Of a DNA stretch of 5,047 nt, positions 1-5,047 are shown one piece after another. The translations under genes and the position numbers were made by a program. Source of the stretch: Pseudomonadota bacterium (GTDB lineage Bacteria; Pseudomonadota; Alphaproteobacteria; Rhizobiales; Beijerinckiaceae); contig JAJXZN010000171.1 in the NCBI GenBank assembly GCA_021780015.1, forward strand, positions 1 through 5,047, in the 5' to 3' direction. The stretch's first letter is position 1. Every line of letters begins with the position of its first letter. Below the pieces are notes generated by a model. It saw nothing but the letters and a program-made list of their open reading frames with translations. It had not been told where the DNA came from and did not search any database.

Positions 1-644
1 ATGCCGCGCGCGGCACCGGCGAAATCCGCGGCCTTCTGCGCGTCGGCCTGTCGTCGAGTTTCGCCGTGCGCGAGGTGATCCCGCGGCTGCCGCCGTTCAT
101 CGCCTCCCATCGCGCCCTGCGCATCGACCTTTTGATGAACGACCAACGTCAGGATTTACTCGGCGAAGGCGTCGATGTGGCGCTGCGCTTCGGCCCGCTG
201 CCCGATACCAGCGCGACGGCGCGGCGGATCGGTACGGTCCAGCGCATGCTGGTCGCTGCGCCCGCCTATCTCGAAAAGGCCGGCACGCCGACGACGCCGG
301 CTGATCTCGCCGATCACGCCATCATTCTCGGGCCCACGGGCCTCGACGCTGGCGCCTGGACCCTGCGCCGCGACAATCAGGTCGTCATCGCCCGCATCGA
401 AAGCCGGCTGACGATCTCGGCCAATGAGGGCGCAATCGCCGCCGCAGTCGCCGGCCTCGGCATCGTCTCGACCGGCCGTTGGGGCTGTCTCGCGGAAATC
501 AAGAGCGGGGCTTTGGTACAGGTTTTGCCGGATTGGCAGATGGAGAGCGCCGAGGTTCACGCGGTTTTTCCGGCCGGGCGCGCGACGAAGCCCGCGGCGC
601 GCGCCTTCGCCGACTACCTTGCGCGCGCGCTCAGCCAGCGTTGA
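1..644 (+). CDS. LysR-family transcriptional regulator, 3' part (5' end outside window)
   Basis: The frame is open from base 3 to a TGA at 642-644, giving 213 residues with no credible start, so the gene enters from the left edge. What is present is the type 2 periplasmic-binding-protein-like effector domain of a LysR regulator. It opens with GEIRGLLRVGLSSSF, the usual beginning of that domain after the linker helix. It continues with DLLGEGVDVALRFGPLPD and a MLVAAPAYLEKAG segment, both characteristic of the CrgA-like subgroup, and ends with the common AARAFADYLARAL helix. The N-terminal winged helix-turn-helix (about 85-90 residues) is missing from the window, so DNA targets cannot be judged. 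LysR proteins usually regulate a divergent neighbour, which would also lie to the left. The effector is unknown. The family call is firm; the role is not determined. Confidence 0.93.
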   Translation, partial: AARGTGEIRGLLRVGLSSSFAVREVIPRLPPFIASHRALRIDLLMNDQRQDLLGEGVDVALRFGPLPDTSATARRIGTVQRMLVAAPAYLEKAGTPTTPADLADHAIILGPTGLDAGAWTLRRDNQVVIARIESRLTISANEGAIAAAVAGLGIVSTGRWGCLAEIKSGALVQVLPDWQMESAEVHAVFPAGRATKPAARAFADYLARALSQR

Positions 645-674
645 GCTAGGGCGCAGAGCCCCCATGTGCCGCGG

Positions 675-690
675 CGACACGAGAGTGTCG
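675..690. other. Small hairpin with GAGA tetraloop just after the LysR stop
   Basis: CGACAC (675-680) and GTGTCG (685-690) form a perfect 6-bp stem closing a GAGA loop, which fits the stable GNRA class. It lies 30 bases after the LysR stop and is followed by a short pyrimidine stretch (TCTTTCCC, 695-702) rather than a clear T-run. It could help end LysR transcription or protect the mRNA 3' end. It is not a canonical intrinsic terminator, and the function is inferred from position only. Confidence 0.4.
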
Positions 691-715
691 GACGTCTTTC
701 CCATCGCAGCGGATT

Positions 716-745
716 GGACCGAAAACTGCTTCGCACTTTTCGTCC
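716..745. repeat. Intergenic imperfect palindrome, Rhizobiales-type element or bidirectional terminator
   Basis: GGA(c)CGAAAA at 716-725 pairs with TTTTCG-TCC at 737-745, with one bulged C. Inside, after a C/C mismatch, TGC-TTC-GCA forms an inner stem. The whole structure fills the spacer between two convergent genes and ends 6 bases before the stop codon of the yffB-like gene. The core (GAAAAC, GCTTCGCAC, TTTTCG) resembles, from memory, dispersed intergenic palindromes of rhizobia and relatives. The A4/T4 edges would also suit a bidirectional terminator. Only one copy is present here, so calling it a repeat family is inference. Confidence 0.45.
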
Positions 746-751
746 GATGCT

Positions 752-1111
752 CTAGCCCTTTGCGATTTCCGCCGCTTCGTAAAGCGCCGGCTGAAATCCG
801 ACGAGCACTTTGTCGCCACCGAATTCGAGCACGGGGCGCTTGATCGCCGACGGATGTTCGAGCATCAGCGCGATCGCTTTGTCGCGATCGAGACCGGCCT
901 TGTCGGCATCCGGCAATTTGCGGAAGGTCGTCCCCGCCCGGTTGAGCATCGTTTCCCATCCCGCGACTTTGGTCCATTTTTCGAGATGGGCGCGATCGAT
1001 GCCGGCGGTCTTGTAATCGTGGAAGGCATAATCGACGCCGTGGCTGTCAAGCCAAGCACGCGCCTTCTTCATCGTGTCGCAATTCTTGATGCCGTAGATC
1101 GTGATCGCCAT
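752..1111 (-). CDS. yffB: YffB/ArsC-family (Spx-like) thioredoxin-fold reductase
   Basis: This is a 119-residue protein of the ArsC/Spx family, closest in pattern to E. coli YffB, which has nearly the same length. Visible features are the start MAITIYGIKNCDTMKKA with the single active-site Cys11, the NRAGTTFRKL segment at about 57-66 and the IKRPVLEF segment at 90-97, whose Arg92 is the family's conserved thiolate-stabilising position. The second position of a CxxC motif is Met14, so a thioredoxin-type disulfide there is excluded. Glutathione-dependent cytoplasmic thiol reduction has been proposed for YffB; true arsenate reduction is uncertain, and no ars genes lie nearby. ATG at 1109-1111 is chosen because homology begins there and the upstream in-frame extension (51 residues) is unlike the family. 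No strong Shine-Dalgarno precedes it. It is divergent from the DUF427 gene and convergent with the LysR gene. Confidence 0.92.
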   Translation of the reverse strand: MAITIYGIKNCDTMKKARAWLDSHGVDYAFHDYKTAGIDRAHLEKWTKVAGWETMLNRAGTTFRKLPDADKAGLDRDKAIALMLEHPSAIKRPVLEFGGDKVLVGFQPALYEAAEIAKG

Positions 1112-1248
1112 GGCCGGGACTGTCCGCGTTTCTCGATCCCCGTTAAAACGGATTCTTTCGGCAAAGTCCAAACCGCCCCGCCTTGACGCCGCGGACTGCA
1201 ACCAACACCTCTTGCCCCATGTGTCCGTCCAAAGCAGGAGGCGATGCC
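1112..1248. promoter_or_regulatory. Divergent intergenic region between yffB-like and DUF427 genes
   Basis: These 137 bases must hold start signals for both divergent genes. I see a short inverted repeat, CCGTT (1140-1144) and AACGG (1147-1151) around AA, 29 bases upstream of the yffB-like start. I also see an isolated TTGACG at 1183-1188 toward the DUF427 gene without a convincing -10 at normal spacing. AGGAGG at 1236-1241 is a strong ribosome-binding site for the ATG at 1249. No promoter can be assigned with confidence. Confidence 0.4.
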
Positions 1249-1647
1249 ATGAGCGAAGCCGCAAAGCCCGTCAAAATCCCCGGCCCCGATCATCCGATCA
1301 TTGTGACTCGCAACGCCAACCATGTGGTTGTCCGTTTCGCCGGCCATGTCGTCGCCGATACGCGCGCGGCGCTGACGCTGAAAGAGGCGAGCTATCCGGC
1401 CGTTCTCTACATTCCGCGAAAAGATGCGGATATGGCGCTGCTGCGGCGGACGGAGCATGCGAGCTATTGTCCCTATAAGGGCGATGCCAGCTATTTCACC
1501 TTGGCGGCGGACGGCCGCGAGGCGGCCAATGCGGTCTGGACCTACGAACATCCGCATCCGGCCATGGCCGCGATCAAAGATTATCTCGCTTTCTATCCCG
1601 ATCGCGTCGATGCGATCGAGGAACGGTCCGCGGCCGAAGCACGATAG
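1249..1647 (+). CDS. DUF427 domain-containing protein
   Basis: This 132-residue protein carries the complete DUF427 signature. Residues 49-59 read YPAVLYIPRKD. They are followed by an Arg-rich stretch, CPYKGDASYF at 74-83, AVWTYEHPHP at 95-104 and a terminal YLAFYPDRVD segment at 112-121. The family is small, cytoplasmic and of unknown biochemical function; the invariant CP-KG and YP-V-Y-PR-D positions suggest a ligand or catalytic site. Start choice: AGGAGG lies 7 bases before the ATG at 1249. A longer in-frame extension from TTG at 1183 would add 22 residues unlike the family. The gene stands alone on its strand and converges with the exported-protein gene, leaving 20 bases between stops. 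There is no sign of damage. Confidence 0.93.
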   Translation: MSEAAKPVKIPGPDHPIIVTRNANHVVVRFAGHVVADTRAALTLKEASYPAVLYIPRKDADMALLRRTEHASYCPYKGDASYFTLAADGREAANAVWTYEHPHPAMAAIKDYLAFYPDRVDAIEERSAAEAR

Positions 1648-1667
1648 GAGGTACAAGCGGAACCCGG

Positions 1668-2309
1668 TCACCCTTGCGGCCGCCCTGCCTCCACTTTCAT
1701 CACCGGCGCCTTGCCACTGTCGTCGGTTGGCCCTGAGCGCGTCGTCGTCACGATGATCGTATTGCCGGCGATCCGTGCCGTGCCGTACCAACGGTCGCCG
1801 AGCGAGATATCGCGCAGCGCCGTCACATTGATGCGCTCGTAGACCTGGCCCTCGGGCGTGAAGGCTTTGGCGGCGGCGAGATCGAGGATATGCAAGGTGA
1901 CGAAGGTGCCGGAGCCGCCTTTATTGGCGCTGGCGAGGACGACAAGCAGGCCGTTCGCCGTCGCGCCGACGTAATGATAGGCATATTCGTCAGTGCCGTT
2001 AAGGCTCGCTTTGTCGGCCGGACGCTGCGCTATCCAGCCGGGGCCGGCCGGCGTGATCTCATCGCCATAGAGATTGCTGCCGACGGCGGCTTTGACGTCG
2101 ATCGTGACGCGGATCGGCAGGCTATCGGCAAGGTTGCCGTCGCCTATGTCGCGGAAAATCTCCGGCGGAATCGGTTTTCCGTCGAGCGTGAAGGAATGGC
2201 GGACCTCGTCAAGCAGTTCTCGCGTCGCATCGTCGGCGCGCGCCGGATGCGACACGAGGACAAGGCTCAAGAGGCCGAGCGGGGCCGATCGCTGAACAAT
2301 CTGCGGCAT
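1668..2309 (-). CDS. Hypothetical exported (periplasmic) protein
   Basis: This 213-residue protein is of a family I do not recognise. The N-terminus is a typical Sec signal peptide: a short n-region with Arg7, the hydrophobic run APLGLLSLVLVS (9-20), then HPARA with probable cleavage after Ala25 before DD. The mature part of about 188 residues has no Cys, no further membrane segment and a mix of beta-strand-like patches (VRVTIDV-like, GLLVVLASA, NTIIVTTT), suggesting a soluble beta-rich periplasmic domain. The ATG lies 6 bases after the stop of the upstream YCII-related gene and has only a weak Shine-Dalgarno, so translational coupling is plausible. If so, the frameshift in the YCII gene could lower its expression. 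It probably shares the mRNA of the YCII and SDR genes. No function can be proposed. Confidence 0.8.
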   Translation of the reverse strand: MPQIVQRSAPLGLLSLVLVSHPARADDATRELLDEVRHSFTLDGKPIPPEIFRDIGDGNLADSLPIRVTIDVKAAVGSNLYGDEITPAGPGWIAQRPADKASLNGTDEYAYHYVGATANGLLVVLASANKGGSGTFVTLHILDLAAAKAFTPEGQVYERINVTALRDISLGDRWYGTARIAGNTIIVTTTRSGPTDDSGKAPVMKVEAGRPQG

Positions 2310-2315
2310 CGGCGC

Positions 2316-2682
2316 TTATAGGCCGGGGATCGGCAGGATCGGCATGATCTCGACCGACTCGCCCGGAAAAATCGTGAAATGCGGATGGTGTTCGAAGAGC
2401 TTGGCCGCCGCCTCGTGCGAATCCGCGCGCACGATTGTATAGGCCCCCATCGCATTGCTGGCATCCTCGATGCCCTGCGCGGAGACCTTCTTCGTCTTGC
2501 CGAGCGGACCGCCCATGCCGACGATCGCGGCTTGATGCGTCTCTACCCCACGCCTTCCAAGCGGCGATCCCTTCTTGCGCCTTTGCATATCGCTCGGCCT
2601 CGGGAAGCGCGTTCCAAGCCTGCATCCGCGGACTTGTCTTGCTGCCGAGAAAGATGGCGAGATAGCTATTGTCCGTGCTCAT
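2316..2682 (-). pseudogene. YCII-related domain protein, interrupted by a one-base frameshift
   Basis: The gene starts at ATG 2682-2680, preceded by GGGAGGAG (2693-2686). Its first 45 residues, MSTDNSYLAIFLGSK to EGIAAWKAW, read in one frame. The rest, VETHQAAIVGMGGPLGKTKK to the end EIMPILPIPGL, reads in another. Both halves belong to one YCII-related protein (dimeric alpha/beta-barrel fold, about 120 residues). The break maps to the run of four G on the coding strand (C4 at 2546-2549 on the plus strand). Removing one G gives TGG GTA GAG ACG, so W-V-E-T, and an uninterrupted 121-residue product. As written, translation continues out of frame to a stop at 2209-2211, making a chimaera of about 157 residues. 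Homopolymer sequencing error or a true recent mutation are both possible. YCII-family proteins are poorly defined functionally. The 73-base gap to the SDR gene allows co-transcription. Confidence 0.85.
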
Positions 2683-2755
2683 GCGCTCCTCCCTGGTTTG
2701 ACCATAGAACAGAAGCGCAATGTGACCGCATGATGATTGCGGGGGCGGTGTGCCG
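2683..2755. other. Spacer between SDR stop and YCII-related start
   Basis: These 73 bases contain the YCII ribosome-binding site and two mutually exclusive weak inverted repeats: CGCAAT (2716-2721) with ATTGCG (2736-2741), and CCGCA (2726-2730) with TGCGG (2738-2742). Neither is followed by a T-run on the minus strand, so nothing here clearly ends transcription from the SDR gene. No convincing promoter is visible. Confidence 0.3.
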
Positions 2756-3793
2756 TCAGCTGGCGCGCGGCTTGACCAGACCGAGCCGCAGCAGCGCTTC
2801 GCTGGTCGCCGCAATGATCTCCTCATTGGGCCGCGGCGACCAGCCAAGCATCGCCCGCGCCTTGGCATTGGAGGCGCGACGCAGAATGCCGAGCTGCGGC
2901 ACGGCATGGCGCAGGATGGGAATAAACCGGGCGAGCAACCGCACGAGCCAATCCGGCATCTCGCGCGTCGGCGTGGACGCGGCCGCGGGCCCAAGCTGTT
3001 GGCGCAGAACGCGGGCGACATCGATCATCCACATCGGTTCGCCCGCGACGGCGATAAAACGCTCGCCCCGGGCCTTCGGATCGAGCATCGCCCGAAGATG
3101 CAGATCGGCGACATCACGGACGTCGACGAGGCCGAAACCCAGGCGCGGCGCGGCGCGGACCCTGCCGTCGAGCATCCGCTGGATGATCTGCACCGAACCG
3201 GCCGCCTGCTTTCCCAGGAGCGGCCCGAAAATGGCGACCGGATTGATCACAGCGAGTTCCAAGGCGCCGCCTTCGCTTTTGATGAACTCCCAGGCGCCGC
3301 GCTCGGCCAGCGCCTTGGACTTGGGATAAGCGCTGACCTCCGGGCTCTTGATATTCGCCCAGTCGGCCTCGGTGAACGGCTCGGCGCGATTGCCGTAGCC
3401 ATAGCCGACGGCGGCAAACGACGAGGTGAGGACGACCCGCTTGACGCCCGCCTCGCGCGCCGCCCTGAGCACGCGCAACGTGCCCTCGCGCGCCGGACGG
3501 ATCAGTTCGTCTTCGTCTTTGGGTAAGGCAACCGGCAGCGGCGAGGCGACGTGTTGGACATAATCGCAGCCCGCAACCGCGGCATCCCACCCCGTATCGC
3601 GTGTGAGATCGGCCGCAACGAAGCTGAGGCCGTGTTCGGGATCGGCGCCGCCCGCGCGCACATTGGCTTTCACCTCTTCGGTGTGGCCAAGATCGCGCAA
3701 AGTCGCGCGCACCTCATGGCCGTTGCGCAGAAGCGCGACGATCACATGGCCGGCGAGAAAACCCGAACCACCGGTCACCAAAACTCTGCTCAT
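2756..3793 (-). CDS. Extended SDR: NAD(P)-dependent epimerase/dehydratase or aldehyde-reductase family
   Basis: This is a 345-residue extended short-chain dehydrogenase/reductase of the dihydroflavonol-4-reductase-like group. Evidence in order: Rossmann motif VTGGSGFLAGH at 6-16; Arg29 and Arg33 in HEVRATLRD after the second strand, favouring NADP(H); AADLTRD at 60-66; LTSSFAAVG with Ser124/125; catalytic Tyr156 and Lys160 in YPKSK; NPVAIFGP at 184-191; and DVRDVADLHL at 224-233. The length is normal and the gene is intact. It probably reduces a carbonyl or aldehyde in the cytoplasm; the substrate is unknown. ATG at 3791-3793 is chosen because the Rossmann strand starts right after it and GGAG lies 8 bases upstream; GTG at 3812-3814 would add 7 residues. 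It is divergent from the merR gene, whose product probably activates it. A co-transcribed YCII-related gene may follow. Confidence 0.94.
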   Translation of the reverse strand: MSRVLVTGGSGFLAGHVIVALLRNGHEVRATLRDLGHTEEVKANVRAGGADPEHGLSFVAADLTRDTGWDAAVAGCDYVQHVASPLPVALPKDEDELIRPAREGTLRVLRAAREAGVKRVVLTSSFAAVGYGYGNRAEPFTEADWANIKSPEVSAYPKSKALAERGAWEFIKSEGGALELAVINPVAIFGPLLGKQAAGSVQIIQRMLDGRVRAAPRLGFGLVDVRDVADLHLRAMLDPKARGERFIAVAGEPMWMIDVARVLRQQLGPAAASTPTREMPDWLVRLLARFIPILRHAVPQLGILRRASNAKARAMLGWSPRPNEEIIAATSEALLRLGLVKPRAS

Positions 3794-3832
3794 TCTGCGC
3801 GCTCCACTTGCCACATCCGGTCGAATGGAGGC

Positions 3833-3864
3833 ATCCTAAACCTTCAACCTAGATTGAAGGTCAA
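3833..3864 (-). promoter_or_regulatory. MerR-type promoter of the SDR gene (20-base spacer)
   Basis: Reading toward the SDR gene, TTGACC (plus positions 3859-3864, 5 of 6 consensus) and TAGGAT (3833-3838, 4 of 6) are 20 bases apart. Normal sigma-70 spacers are 17 bases; 19-20 is the hallmark of promoters that a MerR regulator activates by twisting the operator DNA. The spacer is filled by the palindrome at 3840-3861. The start site would fall near 3826, giving a leader of about 33 bases. Motifs are seen directly; activation is inferred. Confidence 0.7.
3840..3861. promoter_or_regulatory. Probable MerR operator palindrome
   Basis: ACCTTCAA (3840-3847) and TTGAAGGT (3854-3861) are perfect 8-base inverted arms around CCTAGA, whose inner CTAG is itself palindromic, so only one base pair of the 22 breaks symmetry. 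Arms beginning ACCTT or ACCTC are typical of MerR, CueR and SoxR operators. It lies 4 bases upstream of the merR start codon, and its right arm contains GAAGG, the merR ribosome-binding site. Confidence 0.82.
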
Positions 3865-3865
3865 C

Positions 3866-4234
3866 ATGAGGATCGGTGAAGTCGCGCAGCGGGCCGGAGT
3901 GAGCACGTCGCGGCTGCGTTTCTACGAAGCCAAGGGCCTGCTGCCGCCTGCGAGCCGCGGCGCCAACGGCTACCGCGACTATGAAGCTCATACGGTGAAA
4001 ATCGTCGGCATCATCGAGCGGGCACAGCACCTCGGCTTTTCGCTCAAGGAGATTGCCACGTTTCTGGCCATGCCGCCGGAGCGATGGAAAAATCCGGACG
4101 CCATCATTCCGCATGTCGAGGCGAAATTGCGCGAGATTGATAAGCATCTGCGCGAGGCGCAGAAGCGCCGGCGGGACTTGAGGGCGCTGTTGGCGGAACT
4201 TCGTGTCAAGAATAAAGGCCCGGACAATGGCTGA
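3866..4234 (+). CDS. MerR-family transcriptional regulator (small, cysteine-free)
   Basis: This 122-residue regulator has the N-terminal winged helix-turn-helix of the MerR family: MRIGEVAQRAGVSTSRLRFY (1-20), EAKGLLPPASRG (21-32) and the wing NGYRDY (34-39). The second pair of helices reads IIERAQHLGFSLKEIATFL (49-67). A long basic, leucine-spaced helix (about 78-113) should form the antiparallel dimer coiled coil. It has no Cys at all, so it cannot use the metal-thiolate or iron-sulfur sensing of CueR, ZntR or SoxR. It also lacks a separate C-terminal ligand domain, so the signal is unknown. ATG at 3866 is chosen because the family signature begins there; the frame is open upstream but noncoding, lying antisense to the SDR gene. 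GAAGG ends 5 bases before the ATG and lies inside the operator, which implies self-control. It is divergent from the SDR gene. Confidence 0.94.
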   Translation: MRIGEVAQRAGVSTSRLRFYEAKGLLPPASRGANGYRDYEAHTVKIVGIIERAQHLGFSLKEIATFLAMPPERWKNPDAIIPHVEAKLREIDKHLREAQKRRRDLRALLAELRVKNKGPDNG

Positions 4235-4326
4235 AGCGCAGGATCGGTGACTTAAAAGAGTCAGCCGGCTGTGCCACGATCGCCGGCGCTGGCCTGGCAG
4301 CTCGCTTACAGAAGCTGAGGATTTTG
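4235..4326. other. Spacer between merR stop and the next gene
   Basis: These 92 bases hold several inverted repeats: TGACT (4248-4252) with AGTCA (4259-4263) around TAAAAG; GCCGGC (4264-4269) with GCCGGC (4282-4287); and CAGCT (4298-4302) with AGCTG (4313-4317), the last touching the next gene's ribosome-binding site. None is followed by a T-run, so no classical terminator is present, and no promoter is clear. Confidence 0.35.
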
Positions 4327-5047
4327 ATGACCACGTTCGACCAGACGCCAGATGATCCGGATTCGTTTGGATATAAGGTCTCCTGGTTCGCGGTGAAGAC
4401 CTTCGATTCAGCTGCCGTCCTCGATGCGATCGGAGCCGAAGGGGCGACGCCGGCCAATTGGGAATCCGGCCTCGGGGCCGTCCATTACCATAGCGCGCCG
4501 CGCGATCCCGAGCGCTGGATATTCGTTTCGCCGTCCGTCAGCGGTTGGGTCTTGGCCGTCAGCACGTACCTGCCTCATCCTGATACCGTCGAAACCAAAT
4601 ACGAGACCGGGCGAAGATTCGATCAGTTGTTTTCCCGCTTGATGAAACGCTTCGACGTGTCCAGTATTTCGGCAGCCATCGGGTCAGCGATTTCGCTGCA
4701 TGGGCGCGCGCCGTGAACGGCCAGCCGGTGCGCATCTTCTCTTATGCCGGTTCCGAGGGTCAGGTTTTTGCGAACTTCGGGGCCCAAACGCAGGAGGAAG
4801 CGAAACTGAGATTGCCTGATCTCACCGGGCTTTCGCCCCTCGACGCGACAGAGAGAATGTTCGCCATCGCCGAGGAAGGAGAGGAAGAAGAGAGCCGGCT
4901 CGTTGCCGGCGGCCTCTCTCCGGATGAGGCGCGGGAACGCGTCGCGGAGGCGCTGACGCTGATGGACCCGATTTTTTCCGCGCGCTTCCACGCGCTCACG
5001 GCGGCGGCGCACGCGACGGTGTTGGACGCTGCCGCCGCGACGCGCGC
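4327..5047 (+). pseudogene. Unrecognised conserved-looking protein, apparent frameshift, continues past right edge
   Basis: The start is ATG 4327 with GAGGA at 4317-4321, 5 bases upstream. About 110 residues follow (FGYKVSWFAVKTFDS, WIFVSPSVSGWVLAVSTYLP, GRRFDQLFSRLMKRFD). That frame then stops at 4714-4716 after a tail that looks noncoding. From about 4657 a second frame takes over, VQYFGSHRVSDFAAWARA then NGQPVRIFSYAGSEGQVFAN, and stays open to 5047 with G/C-rich third positions. One missing base near 4654-4660 would join them; an added G giving GAC GGT GTC CAG would read D-G-V-Q. The joined protein would be at least 240 residues. The later part has an acidic stretch (AEEGEEEESR) and an Ala-rich end of window. 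There is no signal peptide or membrane segment. I cannot name the family. If the indel is real, this is a truncated 129-residue protein. Confidence 0.72.

Noticed and set aside
621..630. GC dinucleotide run at the end of the LysR gene as a repeat or Z-DNA tract
   Set aside because: It encodes the normal C-terminal LARAL helix of the LysR protein and is short enough to reflect codon bias alone.
156..977. Long minus-strand open frame of 273 codons antisense to the LysR gene
   Set aside because: It spans the LysR gene, the spacer and part of the yffB-like gene, has a basic low-complexity composition and no family resemblance; it is a by-product of high G+C.
1140..1151. Short inverted repeat CCGTT/AACGG as an operator
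   Set aside because: The 5-base arms with a 2-base centre are too short to separate from chance, and no regulator is linked to it.
1069..1791. Minus-strand open frame of 240 codons across the DUF427 gene
   Set aside because: The DUF427 signature on the plus strand is unambiguous, and the antisense translation shows no domain.
2540..2555. Programmed ribosomal frameshifting in the YCII-related gene
   Set aside because: The site TGG GGT AGA is no known slippery sequence for the +1 shift needed, and no stimulatory structure is evident; mutation or sequencing error is simpler.
2379..3329. Long plus-strand open frame of 316 codons
   Set aside because: It runs antisense to the YCII-related and SDR genes, is Arg/Ser/Pro-rich and lacks any recognisable domain; the minus-strand genes have clear motifs.
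2750..3526. Plus-strand open frame of 258 codons over the SDR gene
   Set aside because: It is antisense to a clear SDR with intact catalytic residues, and its Arg/Asp/Gly-rich composition is typical of mirror frames.
3551..3865. N-terminal extension of the MerR protein by 105 residues
   Set aside because: The extension is antisense to the SDR gene and crosses the operator; MerR proteins begin at the RIGEVA-type helix, which matches ATG 3866.

Overview
The window looks like chromosomal DNA from a GC-rich alphaproteobacterium, most likely of the Hyphomicrobiales (Rhizobiales). This rests on high G+C with G/C-rich third codon positions, the protein families present, and an intergenic palindromic element (about 716-745) resembling those common between genes in that order. 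The assignment is inference; nothing here fixes genus or species.

Layout: (1) 1-644, +, the 3' part of a LysR-family regulator gene whose DNA-binding end lies outside the window. (2) 645-751, a convergent spacer with two hairpins. (3) 752-1111, -, a YffB/ArsC-like thioredoxin-fold reductase. (4) 1249-1647, +, a DUF427 protein with a strong Shine-Dalgarno sequence, divergent from the reductase. (5) 3793 down to 1668, a minus-strand series: an extended SDR (NAD(P)-dependent epimerase/dehydratase or aldehyde-reductase type), then a YCII-related protein gene interrupted by one extra base, then an unrecognised exported protein starting 6 bases after the YCII stop. (6) 3866-4234, +, a small cysteine-free MerR-family regulator divergent from the SDR gene. 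(7) 4327 to beyond the right edge, +, an unrecognised gene that also carries an apparent single-base frameshift.

The best-supported functional link is the merR/SDR pair. The 72-base divergent spacer holds a nearly perfect 22-bp palindrome between a TTGACC -35 and a TAGGAT -10 reading toward the SDR gene, with a 20-base spacer. An overlong spacer occupied by the operator is the hallmark of promoters activated by MerR proteins through DNA distortion. I infer that this MerR protein controls the SDR gene, perhaps with the two genes downstream, and its own expression, because its ribosome-binding site lies in one operator arm.

Two genes appear broken by single-base indels about 2.1 kb apart, which means either recent gene decay or sequencing error. 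I found no mobile element, CRISPR array, tRNA or rRNA, and no clearly new multi-gene system. Most of the window is ordinary chromosomal housekeeping and accessory content.
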